Positions 1-6,672 of a stretch of DNA of 17,186 nt are shown piece after piece. The stretch is from positions 1 to 17,186 of the forward strand of contig CACXFZ010000240.1 of assembly GCA_902767025.1 (NCBI GenBank), in the 5' to 3' direction. The stretch comes from an uncultured Coriobacteriaceae bacterium. Its GTDB lineage: Bacteria; Actinomycetota; Coriobacteriia; Coriobacteriales; Eggerthellaceae. How positions within the stretch are numbered: position 1 is the first letter of the stretch; each line of letters opens with the position of its first letter. The notes below the pieces were generated by a model, which did not search any database, was not told where the DNA came from, and worked only from the letters and a program-made list of their open reading frames with translations. A program made the position numbers and the translations under genes.

Positions 1-1805
1 ACCAGCGCGATCTCTTCGATCGGCGAGAGCCTGGGCTCGTCGGGCGCGGCGGCATCGTCGGGCGACTCGACGTTCGGGGCGGCATGTTTGGGCACGCGCA
101 CCTGACCGTCATCTTCGCCAGCCGCGGCTCCAGCCGCATGGGCGCCCCTGCTCGGTTCGCCCTGCTGCTTGGCAGAATCCTTGGTGCCGGCCTCCCGATC
201 GCCAACACCCCAGCCCACTTCGCTGGCGTCGCGCTTTTCGATCTTGCCCTGCTCCAGGTCCTCGATCTGGGATGCGATGTCCATGGCCGAGCGCCTCTCG
301 TCCTTCACGATCGTCGTCGCCACGGCCACCGAATCGGCAAGGCGGGCCTGGGCGGCGGCCTGCTCGCTCGTGCCACCCGGGGCGTCGTCACCCATGAACG
401 CCAGCACGCCGCGGCCCAGGCGCGTGTTCGGGTCCATCAGGCTCTGCGAGAACGCGGACTGCTTCCACATCAGCCACGCCGCCAAAGCCAGGGACGCGAT
501 GCCCACCGGGATGGTCTGGTAGAACAGGAACTCGACGCCCGCCACCAGCACCAGCGATGCCGTTGCGAACGCCCAGATGATGCGGTAGCGCTTGATCAGC
601 CCGAAGGCAAGGATCAGGCAGATGATGCCGAAAAGCAGGATGGTCGGCCCGGCGAACAGCTCGTGGAAGTCCACCCACTCTACCAGCCGGCTGTACGGCG
701 CGAAGAAGGCCGGAATGATGTTCAGGCCGATGTTGACCACGCCGACGATGCCCAGAAGCGTTCCCGAAATCCACGCGATGTCCTTGTCCTTCTGCTCGCG
801 CGTCGGGTCCTTCTTCCCGCGGAAGAACCCCGATTGCGAAAGCAGGGTTGCGCCGATGACGAAGGGCATCCAGAACATGATGCCGCGGTAGACCAGGGCG
901 ATGGCCGTCGCCGTCGCCAGCGAGCACCCGTATGCGGTGAGCACCGCGGCGATGGCCGCCTCGACCACGCCGATGCCCTGGGGGGTGGGGCTCAAGACCA
1001 CCGAGATGGCCGCCAGGGCGAACGCGGCGATCAGCGCCGCGACGTTTTCGAATCCGAACGCATAGCCGATGGCCACCAGGCACATCATGTTCAGCAACGC
1101 CGAAAACGACGCCCAGGCCACGCTGGTGGCCGTGCCGCCCGGGCTTTTCGCCATGACGCGCGCGGCGCTGATGAACGACTCGGCCGTGGCATTGCCCCAG
1201 CTGTCCTTCAGCGGCCGCTTGATCACACGGGCAGCCGCACCGATGGGCCGGGCCGCGAAGTTGAACAGCGCATACAGCCATGCGGGACGGAAATAGCCCA
1301 CCAGGTACATGCTCGACATCGCGATCAGCGTTCCGGCGAGCAACACGGCACCGGTGACGAACACCCAGTTCACGTTGCCGGAGATGATCATCGTGGTGAA
1401 GCCGATGATGGAGATGACGAACACGGCGGCGAAATAGCCGATCTGCGAAAGGACCGCGCCGCTGGTCGCCTTGCCCAAGTCCGCGCCCTTGCGGTACGCG
1501 TCGTCGATGATGAAGGCAACGCCGGTGGCGCCCGAGAACAGGCAGAACGTGTTGATGAACACCAGGCTGAATATCAGGACCACGTAGTCCCACAGCTTCG
1601 GGCCGCTGAAATCGACTGCCTCGAACGCGGCCTTGTACGAAACGGCCTGCACCAGGTGGCGAAACACCATGATGATGCACGCCAGGACCAACGGTACCGT
1701 CGCCCCCGTTTTCGTGGCATCCCAAATCTGCGTGATGGTGTCGAGGTTTCCCAGAATGAAGGCGCCGGCAATGATTGCCAGGATTATGAGAAGCGACTTC
1801 TTCAT
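1..1805 (-). CDS. MprF-like flippase-domain membrane protein (partial, C-terminus outside window)
   Basis: The reading frame runs from an ATG at 1803-1805 off the window edge, giving 601 codons. Residues about 1-325 form a polytopic bundle with the motif PTPQGIGVVEA (273-283), the signature of the LPG_synthase_TM/UPF0104 flippase family. A second membrane bundle follows (about 344-448), ending in WKQSAF, which resembles the second membrane segment of MprF proteins. From about 455 the chain is hydrophilic, acidic and Ala-rich up to the edge, and no DUF2156 synthetase domain is visible yet. MprF proteins flip and often make aminoacyl-phosphatidylglycerol, altering envelope charge. The start is supported by GGGAAGG just upstream and an extended -10 promoter. 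Family assignment is firm. Whether a catalytic synthetase domain follows is unknown, and a lipid or glycan flippase without one is the alternative. Confidence 0.82.
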   Translation of the reverse strand, partial: MKKSLLIILAIIAGAFILGNLDTITQIWDATKTGATVPLVLACIIMVFRHLVQAVSYKAAFEAVDFSGPKLWDYVVLIFSLVFINTFCLFSGATGVAFIIDDAYRKGADLGKATSGAVLSQIGYFAAVFVISIIGFTTMIISGNVNWVFVTGAVLLAGTLIAMSSMYLVGYFRPAWLYALFNFAARPIGAAARVIKRPLKDSWGNATAESFISAARVMAKSPGGTATSVAWASFSALLNMMCLVAIGYAFGFENVAALIAAFALAAISVVLSPTPQGIGVVEAAIAAVLTAYGCSLATATAIALVYRGIMFWMPFVIGATLLSQSGFFRGKKDPTREQKDKDIAWISGTLLGIVGVVNIGLNIIPAFFAPYSRLVEWVDFHELFAGPTILLFGIICLILAFGLIKRYRIIWAFATASLVLVAGVEFLFYQTIPVGIASLALAAWLMWKQSAFSQSLMDPNTRLGRGVLAFMGDDAPGGTSEQAAAQARLADSVAVATTIVKDERRSAMDIASQIEDLEQGKIEKRDASEVGWGVGDREAGTKDSAKQQGEPSRGAHAAGAAAGEDDGQVRVPKHAAPNVESPDDAAAPDEPRLSPIEEIAL

Positions 1806-1842
1806 CCACGCCTTCCCGCTTGGTCTGCAAAACTGTCGGATT

Positions 1843-1851
1843 AGTATACCA
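1843..1851 (-). promoter_or_regulatory. Extended -10 promoter for the MprF-like gene
   Basis: Read on the minus strand this is TGGTATACT, an extended -10 (TGn plus a near-consensus TATACT). It predicts a start of transcription near 1836 and a leader of about 30 bases before the ATG at 1805. I see no good -35 at normal spacing, which suits an extended -10 promoter. Confidence 0.55.
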
Positions 1852-1908
1852 TCGCCCGCTCAAGCCCTCCCGCGCACACGCGTCAAGTTGCCAAAACGAA
1901 ACGAGGTA

Positions 1909-1925
1909 GGCCGACTCGGACGGCC
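1909..1925 (-). terminator. Weak hairpin after the triple zinc-ribbon gene
   Basis: GGCCG and CGGCC flank a 7-base loop. On the minus strand the hairpin is followed by a T-containing stretch (CTCGTTTCGTTTT). It lies downstream of the zinc-ribbon gene stop at 1949, where a terminator would be expected. The stem is short, so this is tentative. Confidence 0.3.
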
Positions 1926-1948
1926 GCGGGCAAGAAGGTTTCCCTCTC

Positions 1949-3136
1949 TTACGAAAGCTTGGTGCCGCACGCCCCGCAGAAGATGTCGGTCTCCCCTGCC
2001 GGCGTACCGCAGTTCATGCAGAATGCGGGACGGGTGGCGCCTTCGCCGGCCTCTTGCTGGTCCTGGGCGGGCTCGCCACCCAGGGTGTCATCGCCCACGG
2101 GCTGCAGCAGCTGCGTCGGCGCCTCGCACTCGTCGAATGCGACGGGCGTGGCGACGTCGGGCTCCGCAGCCGCCTCGGCCGCCTGCCGCAGCACGGTATC
2201 CTGCAAGAGAACGGTTGCGTCTTCCGATGGATCGACCGGTTGCGCATACGAAGGCTCGTCCACTGCAGAAGCAGCGTCCTGCTCGGGTTCGGGGGCAGGC
2301 TCAACAGATGCCTGCCGGTAGAGCTGCTGGGCGTCCTGCACCAAAATGGTGATGTCGTCATCGGGGTCGAGCGCTTGCGGCATCGCAGCGGCAGGAGCCT
2401 CGGACGCTGCTGGTGCCACAACGGACTCGGGTGCGGGTGCAGGTTCGGGAGCCGGTTGCTCGGCGGATGCGGGCGCCACCGCTGGCTGATCGGCGGGTGC
2501 GGGGGCTCCGCAGGCCATGCAGAAGCGGTCTCCGGGATTCATCGATGCACCGCAGGCAGCGCACAGGAAAGCGGGCGCCGGGCCGGGCGATGCGGCATCG
2601 GCCACGGGAGCCACCGGCGTGCCGCACTCGTAGCAGAACCTATCCTGTGCTCCCAGCACGGTGCCGCAGGCAATGCAGATGGGGCCGGATGCGGAAACAT
2701 CAAGGGGCTCCACTGCGGAAACCGTCGCGGCGGCGGGCACGGGTGCCGCGTTGACCGCAGGGGCTGGTTCGGGTGCGGTCTCGGGAACGGGAACAGGTGC
2801 CGGCTCTGGCTCGGGTGCCAACTCGGCTGCATCAGCGGATGTTGGTGCAGCTTCGGGCACCTCGGATGCTCCCTGCAACTGGGCGATCTGGTCGGAGATG
2901 AACGCGCCCTGCTGGTCGATCTGGTCTATCGCCTCGAAGTAGCTTTCCAGGCCTTCCCGCGCCTGCGGGTCGCCCTTGAACTTCTCGTAGAGCGCTTCGC
3001 CAAGCTCGGCGATGAGCACGTCGCGCTCGATCGCAAGCTCCATGACACGGCCTCTGAGCTGGTCTATCGTGCCAGCGTCGCCTTCCAGCGAAACCTCGGT
3101 GCCATCCTGCGGCGTGAATGCATCGGCTGCGGTCAT
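1949..3136 (-). CDS. Triple zinc-ribbon protein with spaced acidic-Thr motifs
   Basis: This is a soluble 395-residue protein of unknown function. Residues about 21-90 look helical and coiled-coil-like. A Pro/Glu/Ala-rich linker follows, then three CxxC...CxxC zinc ribbons: C154/C157/C168/C171, C192/C195/C206/C209 and, at the extreme C-terminus, C373/C376/C387/C390. Between ribbons two and three are three related short motifs around T263 (DITILVQD), T308 (DATVLLQD) and T341 (APTQLLQP). Each has acidic residues upstream and Val or Leu at +3. FHA domains bind phosphothreonine with +3 preference, and an FHA gene is nearby, so these may be docking sites; this is inference. The start has AAAGGA six bases upstream. 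It is probably the last gene of an operon with the two genes upstream, 39 bases after the second. Confidence 0.88.
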   Translation of the reverse strand: MTAADAFTPQDGTEVSLEGDAGTIDQLRGRVMELAIERDVLIAELGEALYEKFKGDPQAREGLESYFEAIDQIDQQGAFISDQIAQLQGASEVPEAAPTSADAAELAPEPEPAPVPVPETAPEPAPAVNAAPVPAAATVSAVEPLDVSASGPICIACGTVLGAQDRFCYECGTPVAPVADAASPGPAPAFLCAACGASMNPGDRFCMACGAPAPADQPAVAPASAEQPAPEPAPAPESVVAPAASEAPAAAMPQALDPDDDITILVQDAQQLYRQASVEPAPEPEQDAASAVDEPSYAQPVDPSEDATVLLQDTVLRQAAEAAAEPDVATPVAFDECEAPTQLLQPVGDDTLGGEPAQDQQEAGEGATRPAFCMNCGTPAGETDIFCGACGTKLS

Positions 3137-3175
3137 GGTCGTTCCTTTCGCTCGCGCGTACTCGCATGTTCAAGA

Positions 3176-3943
3176 CTATACCGTCGAACGCCGCGTATGT
3201 GCAAGAAGGGCGCACACGACGGCGGCCAACCCTGCCAGGACGGTCATCGCCGCCCAGGGGGTGATGCCCAGCAGCTTCATGCCAAGCGATGCGTTCGCCA
3301 GCGCCAGCGCCGCCGCCCATACCAGGGCCGCTGCAGCGACAGCCACGCCTCCCATGGCAAGCAGCGCAGTTGTGCGCTTGCCCACGAAAGAGGCGACCAA
3401 GCCAGCAACAAGCAGGCCCAGCGCCAGCACCCATGCACCCGTCAGGGCGATCATCAGACCCTGGATGTCCGAAGACCCTACCATCGAGTGCACCCAGTCC
3501 AGAAGCTTCGTGACGTCCAGAGCCGTGAACTCTTCTTGCATGCTCGGAGTGCTCGTCCCCAGCAAGGAACCGAACCCGCCAAGCGCTTCGTTCACCTTGC
3601 CGACTCCTTCTACTTTGACCCAGGGCATGAGCATGAACATCGCAGCAAGGGCGGCAGCCGCACGGGCCGCCCAGCGCATGCCATCCGGTTTCGCCGCGAC
3701 GCGCGCAACGCTCCCTGCGCTTGCGTGGACGGGCTGCGCAGCTGCCTGCTGCGCCCGCGCGCCACCCGTAACCGCACGTTTCGGCGTTTGCACGGCGGGC
3801 ATGGCGGCGACGGCAGAGGCTGTGGCCGCCGATGCACCTGCACCTGCCTGCACGGTGGCCTTGCGGGCCCCGACGTTGCTCCCGCATTGCGGGCAAAACG
3901 CACTTGTCTCGAACACTTTCGTACCGCAGTTGAAGCAAAACAT
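3176..3943 (-). CDS. Zinc-ribbon membrane protein, four predicted helices
   Basis: This is a 255-residue protein. One zinc ribbon sits at the extreme N-terminus (C3/C6/C17/C20), followed by an Ala/Gln-rich linker to about residue 88. Four hydrophobic segments follow at about 90-109, 161-187, 191-217 and 227-249. Between the first two is a polar loop of about 50 residues. Small bacterial proteins of this architecture are common, but no general function is known. The ribbon probably faces the cytoplasm. I chose the ATG at 3941-3943 because GGGAGAG lies just before it; an in-frame ATG four codons upstream (3953-3955) has no comparable site. It sits 57 bases after the FxLYD-like gene and 39 bases before the triple zinc-ribbon gene, consistent with co-transcription. 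Confidence 0.85.
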   Translation of the reverse strand: MFCFNCGTKVFETSAFCPQCGSNVGARKATVQAGAGASAATASAVAAMPAVQTPKRAVTGGARAQQAAAQPVHASAGSVARVAAKPDGMRWAARAAAALAAMFMLMPWVKVEGVGKVNEALGGFGSLLGTSTPSMQEEFTALDVTKLLDWVHSMVGSSDIQGLMIALTGAWVLALGLLVAGLVASFVGKRTTALLAMGGVAVAAAALVWAAALALANASLGMKLLGITPWAAMTVLAGLAAVVCALLAHTRRSTV

Positions 3944-3946
3944 GAT

Positions 3947-3953
3947 CTCTCCC
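3947..3953 (-). promoter_or_regulatory. Ribosome binding site fixing the zinc-ribbon membrane protein start
   Basis: GGGAGAG on the minus strand lies three bases before the ATG at 3941-3943. It overlaps the alternative upstream ATG at 3953-3955 and so favours the downstream start. Confidence 0.6.
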
Positions 3954-4000
3954 ATCTGTTACCGGTCGCAACCGTCCATCCAACTCGAGCATCCCTGCAA

Positions 4001-4525
4001 CTAGCAAGTGGTTATGCCGACGACGTCGAAGTACGCCGCGTCGAAGGCCTGCGTCCCATCGAGCGAGCTCACCAGCGCCAGGTCCCTGCAAGTGCCAGCG
4101 GCCAGCTTGCCGGCCTGTACGGTGTCGCGGCCGATTTCGCGTCCCGCTTCGTCGTAGTAGGCAAAGCTCACCGCGACGCCATTGACCGCTGCCGCTGCAT
4201 TGTTCACCACGCTGCCGGAGATGGCCAATACCGGACGCGACCCGTCGACGTGGTTGCGCGTGCATTGCAGATGCGTGACGGCGACGGCGTCCTTGACGGC
4301 TATCGCGTTGGCCGGCCCCGTGATGGTCCCCGAAGCGGCATCCACGATGGCGATGCCGGGAACCTCGTAGTCGGAGGCGTAGGCGGGGGCACCGGCGTCG
4401 ATCTTCGTGGCACAGTAGAACACGGCAATCGCCACCACCACCATGCTCACCACGAACACTGCCATCTGCACAGCCTCGGGAGCGCTTTCCCTCTCGTTTC
4501 GGGCGATTCTCGTCGTGCGTGCCAT
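4001..4525 (-). CDS. Membrane-anchored FxLYD-like protein
   Basis: This 174-residue protein has a short basic cytoplasmic N-terminus and one hydrophobic helix at about 19-39, then an extracytoplasmic domain. Residues about 97-168 carry the pattern G-V-x-N ... YYDEAGREIG ... L-x-x-G, typical of FxLYD-type beta-sandwich domains found on Gram-positive surface proteins. Their ligand is generally unknown. Cysteines at 88, 146 and 174 lie in the outer part. The start is secure: AAGGAGGGGA lies just upstream of the ATG at 4523-4525. It is the first gene of the minus-strand trio and is divergent from the FHA gene across a 164-base gap. The FxLYD call rests on pattern recognition only. Confidence 0.75.
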   Translation of the reverse strand: MARTTRIARNERESAPEAVQMAVFVVSMVVVAIAVFYCATKIDAGAPAYASDYEVPGIAIVDAASGTITGPANAIAVKDAVAVTHLQCTRNHVDGSRPVLAISGSVVNNAAAAVNGVAVSFAYYDEAGREIGRDTVQAGKLAAGTCRDLALVSSLDGTQAFDAAYFDVVGITTC

Positions 4526-4601
4526 GATGTCCCCTCCTTGCGTTCTGCTCTTGTCAGGTCATCCCCTCTGGCATACACGATAGGTGCGACGCGACGCTTT
4601 C

Positions 4602-4613
4602 TGTTGCGCAACA
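4602..4613. promoter_or_regulatory. 12-bp perfect palindrome, candidate shared operator
   Basis: TGTTGCGCAACA is a perfect palindrome in the divergent intergenic region. Exactly 76 bases separate it from the FxLYD-like start (4525) on one side and from the FHA start (4690) on the other. Such placement would suit a dimeric repressor controlling both directions. No regulator is identified. Confidence 0.4.
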
Positions 4614-4654
4614 AATGGCGGTTCGTGCGCTGCGAAGGCCCTGGTCTCTGGCGC

Positions 4655-4660
4655 TATAAT
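4655..4660 (+). promoter_or_regulatory. Consensus -10 box for the FHA gene
   Basis: A perfect TATAAT lies 30 bases before the ATG at 4690. Transcription would start near 4667, leaving a leader of about 23 bases that contains the GGAGG site. No clear -35 is visible at 16-18 bases spacing. Confidence 0.5.
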
Positions 4661-4679
4661 GAACGTGGCGCACAACGAT

Positions 4680-4684
4680 GGAGG
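4680..4684 (+). promoter_or_regulatory. Ribosome binding site fixing the FHA gene start
   Basis: GGAGG lies five bases before the ATG at 4690. It overlaps an upstream in-frame ATG at 4678, which has no site of its own, so 4690 is preferred. Confidence 0.65.
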
Positions 4685-4689
4685 CAACC

Positions 4690-5652
4690 ATGCCCAACGA
4701 AGTCGAAACTCCCTCGAGCGTGATGTACGGCTGCATGAAGCAGTTCGCATCGATCAAGAACAACGAACTTGCCCGCACGCTGTTCAGCGATTCGTTCAAC
4801 TACGGCGGGGCCCCGATGAAGGACCGGCTGGGTGAGCGCACGCTGCTGTCGCGCACCGTCGTGCGCGCCGCCCCGGGCGACTTCCCCGAAAGCGCGTTTT
4901 CCGACTTCCCCGGTTCGGCCATCTCGATTTGCGCCAACATACTGGCGAAGTACCCCAACCCCGAAGGCAAGGGGCAGGTGGTCGACTACTTCGCCGGCGA
5001 GGCATGCAACGCCATGTGCGCCGCACTGCAGGGTTTCGGCCTCAACGACACCCTGTACCGCAACATGTGCACGCATCTGGAGCAGATGAACCTGCCCAAC
5101 GAATCGGACAAGGCCACGCTGCTGATCTTGCTGTTCATCAGCGCGGGCTGCCTGGGCGACCCCGCGTGCGCCGCCGAGATCACACAGCAGTTCAGCCGGC
5201 GCATCGCATCGTCGGGCTTTCGCACCAGCATCGCTCGCGACGACGACCTGTCCCGCACCGTGGGCTCACCCGAGACGGACTCCCGCATCGGGCTGTGCCG
5301 CATCGTGGGCGGCAAGCTGCGCATGCCGGCGTATTTGCTGAGCACCGATCCCGAAGGGACCGAGATCGGGTCGCTGTCCACCGCGAAGGGCGCCATCAAC
5401 GACGTCGACGCCACCGTCTCCAAGCGCCACGTGCGCATCTTCCGCGACGCCGACGGGCACTGGTACGCCGAAGGGCTGGGCTCGACCAACGGGACCACCG
5501 TCATCCGCGGCGAAACCAAGTGGGAGGAAGTCGTGGAGCCCCCGCGCAGCAGACGGCAGTCGAACGCCCCTGCCATGGCCGTGCCGATCTTCCCTTCCGA
5601 CACGCTGTGCCTGGCCAACAGCACCCGCTTCCTGGTGCTCGAGATAGCCTAA
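4690..5652 (+). CDS. FHA-domain protein
   Basis: This is a 320-residue soluble protein. Residues 1-200 match no family I recognise; they contain a hydrophobic stretch (about 143-156) and several cysteines. The C-terminal part, about 205-320, is a forkhead-associated domain. The SxxH motif (S244-H247) and the STNG motif (265-268) are present, and the last strand (FLVLEI) ends the protein. FHA domains bind phosphothreonine peptides. Two oddities are visible: the usual Gly-Arg of the phosphate-binding loop reads Gly-Ser (G227-S228), and a polar insert of about 25 residues (about 274-298) precedes the last strands. Likely partners are proteins phosphorylated by a Ser/Thr kinase, none of which is encoded here. 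The neighbouring triple zinc-ribbon protein has candidate sites. The J-domain gene follows after 94 bases with its own promoter. Confidence 0.88.
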   Translation: MPNEVETPSSVMYGCMKQFASIKNNELARTLFSDSFNYGGAPMKDRLGERTLLSRTVVRAAPGDFPESAFSDFPGSAISICANILAKYPNPEGKGQVVDYFAGEACNAMCAALQGFGLNDTLYRNMCTHLEQMNLPNESDKATLLILLFISAGCLGDPACAAEITQQFSRRIASSGFRTSIARDDDLSRTVGSPETDSRIGLCRIVGGKLRMPAYLLSTDPEGTEIGSLSTAKGAINDVDATVSKRHVRIFRDADGHWYAEGLGSTNGTTVIRGETKWEEVVEPPRSRRQSNAPAMAVPIFPSDTLCLANSTRFLVLEIA

Positions 5653-5709
5653 GTCCCGTACGGCAAACCGCTCAGGTTTCTTCACGTCACATCAACGTCC
5701 GCCCCTTCC

Positions 5710-5740
5710 TTGCGGCGCGCAGGCGATTTTGCCCTATAGT
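5710..5740 (+). promoter_or_regulatory. Promoter candidate placing the J-protein transcript start at its ATG
   Basis: The -10 box TATAGT (5735-5740) lies six bases before the ATG at 5747. A possible -35, TTGCGG (5710-5715), sits 19 bases upstream of it, slightly long. Transcription would begin at or next to the start codon, and no Shine-Dalgarno sequence is visible, suggesting a leaderless mRNA. Confidence 0.45.
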
Positions 5741-5746
5741 GTGCTC

Positions 5747-6592
5747 ATGAAGAAATCCGAAGCGCTCAACATACTGGGGCTGTCCGATGGCGCCACCGAC
5801 GACGAGGTCAAGAAGGCCCATCGTGACAAGGTGCGCGTGAACCATCCCGACCGGTTCACCGACCCGGTGCAGAAGCAAGAAGCGGAAGACAAGACGAAGC
5901 TGATCAACGAAGCGCGCGACGTGCTGCTCTCGCGCAAGTGGGACCCCGAGTACGGCCCGCGCACGGGCGGCTGGGGCAACCCGTACAACAACCCCTACAC
6001 CACCTACCGCCCCGCCGATTCGAGCTGGACGGGCTCGTCCGGATACGGCTGGCCGCCCACGGGCTCGGGCCAGGGTTCGGGCGGGCAGCGCCCCGAAGGC
6101 AACGTGGAATGGGGCGGCATCCCCTTCACCTACGTATGGACGTCGTGGGGAGGCGAGACAGGCGAGGGCGCAGGTGCGGGATTCGACCCGTTCGAGGTCA
6201 TCTTCGGGCAGGCCCCCAAGAAGACGGCGGCCGAGCTTGCCGACGAGGCGAAGCGCCTGTTCACGCTGGACATGAAGGTGCTCGCCGGCAAGATCGGGAC
6301 GCTGATCATCTGCGCGCTGACCGGAAATTTGGCCGTGGGCATGTTCACCTACGCGGTCATCACGCTGTTCTACGGCTTCTACCGCAACAACCGCGGGTGC
6401 AGCTCGCTTCTGATCGTTCCCTTCCTGTTCTTCTTCGGCCCGCTCATCGCCTTGCTGGCGCCGCGCGCGGGCGTGCAGCTCACCGGCGGCTCGCTGCTCT
6501 TCTGCGGGCTTGCCATCTTCTACGACATCGCCACGATCAGGCGCGACTTCGCCTCCTACCAAGAGCGCAAGAAACAGGCGGAAGCCGCCTAA
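5747..6592 (+). CDS. Membrane J-domain (DnaJ-like) protein
   Basis: This is a 281-residue protein. Residues 1 to about 65 form a J domain with the HPD motif at 33-35, which stimulates the ATPase of an Hsp70 (DnaK). A Gly/Tyr/Trp/Pro-rich linker covers about 66-145. Three hydrophobic segments follow at about 183-212, 219-238 and 246-262, then a basic C-terminus. It lacks the zinc-finger and C-terminal substrate domains of true DnaJ, so it is a type III J protein that would recruit Hsp70 to the membrane. The ATG at 5747 was chosen because the J domain begins there; a TTG at 5729 would only add six residues overlapping the promoter. No client is evident, and a role alongside the FHA and zinc-ribbon genes is inferred from location. 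Confidence 0.88.
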   Translation: MKKSEALNILGLSDGATDDEVKKAHRDKVRVNHPDRFTDPVQKQEAEDKTKLINEARDVLLSRKWDPEYGPRTGGWGNPYNNPYTTYRPADSSWTGSSGYGWPPTGSGQGSGGQRPEGNVEWGGIPFTYVWTSWGGETGEGAGAGFDPFEVIFGQAPKKTAAELADEAKRLFTLDMKVLAGKIGTLIICALTGNLAVGMFTYAVITLFYGFYRNNRGCSSLLIVPFLFFFGPLIALLAPRAGVQLTGGSLLFCGLAIFYDIATIRRDFASYQERKKQAEAA

Positions 6593-6614
6593 AGACCCAG
6601 CCTTCAGACGCACG

Positions 6615-6651
6615 CGTGCCCGCGCAGGACGCAGCCTGCACGGGCACGTTT
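6615..6651 (+). terminator. Strong hairpin after the J-protein gene
   Basis: CGTGCCCG (6615-6622) pairs with CGGGCACG (6641-6648). After one C/A mismatch, GCAGG pairs with CCTGC around a 6-base loop. TTT follows, then a T-rich stretch. It sits 22 bases after the stop and separates the J gene from the convergent purine operon. The T run is short, but the stem is very stable. Confidence 0.7.
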
Positions 6652-6672
6652 CGTGTGTTTGGGCCTTTAAGC

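Noticed and set aside
84..1844. Long plus-strand open frame and a minus-strand frame at 388-1863 over the MprF-like gene
   Set aside because: Both translate to Arg/His/Gly/Asp-rich sequence without domains. The third frame gives a clear flippase-family membrane protein with a promoter and ribosome site.
2054..4723. 889-codon plus-strand open frame
   Set aside because: It is antisense to three genes that have zinc ribbons, membrane helices and ribosome sites, and its product is Gly/Arg/Cys/His-rich with no family signal. High GC removes stops in antisense frames.
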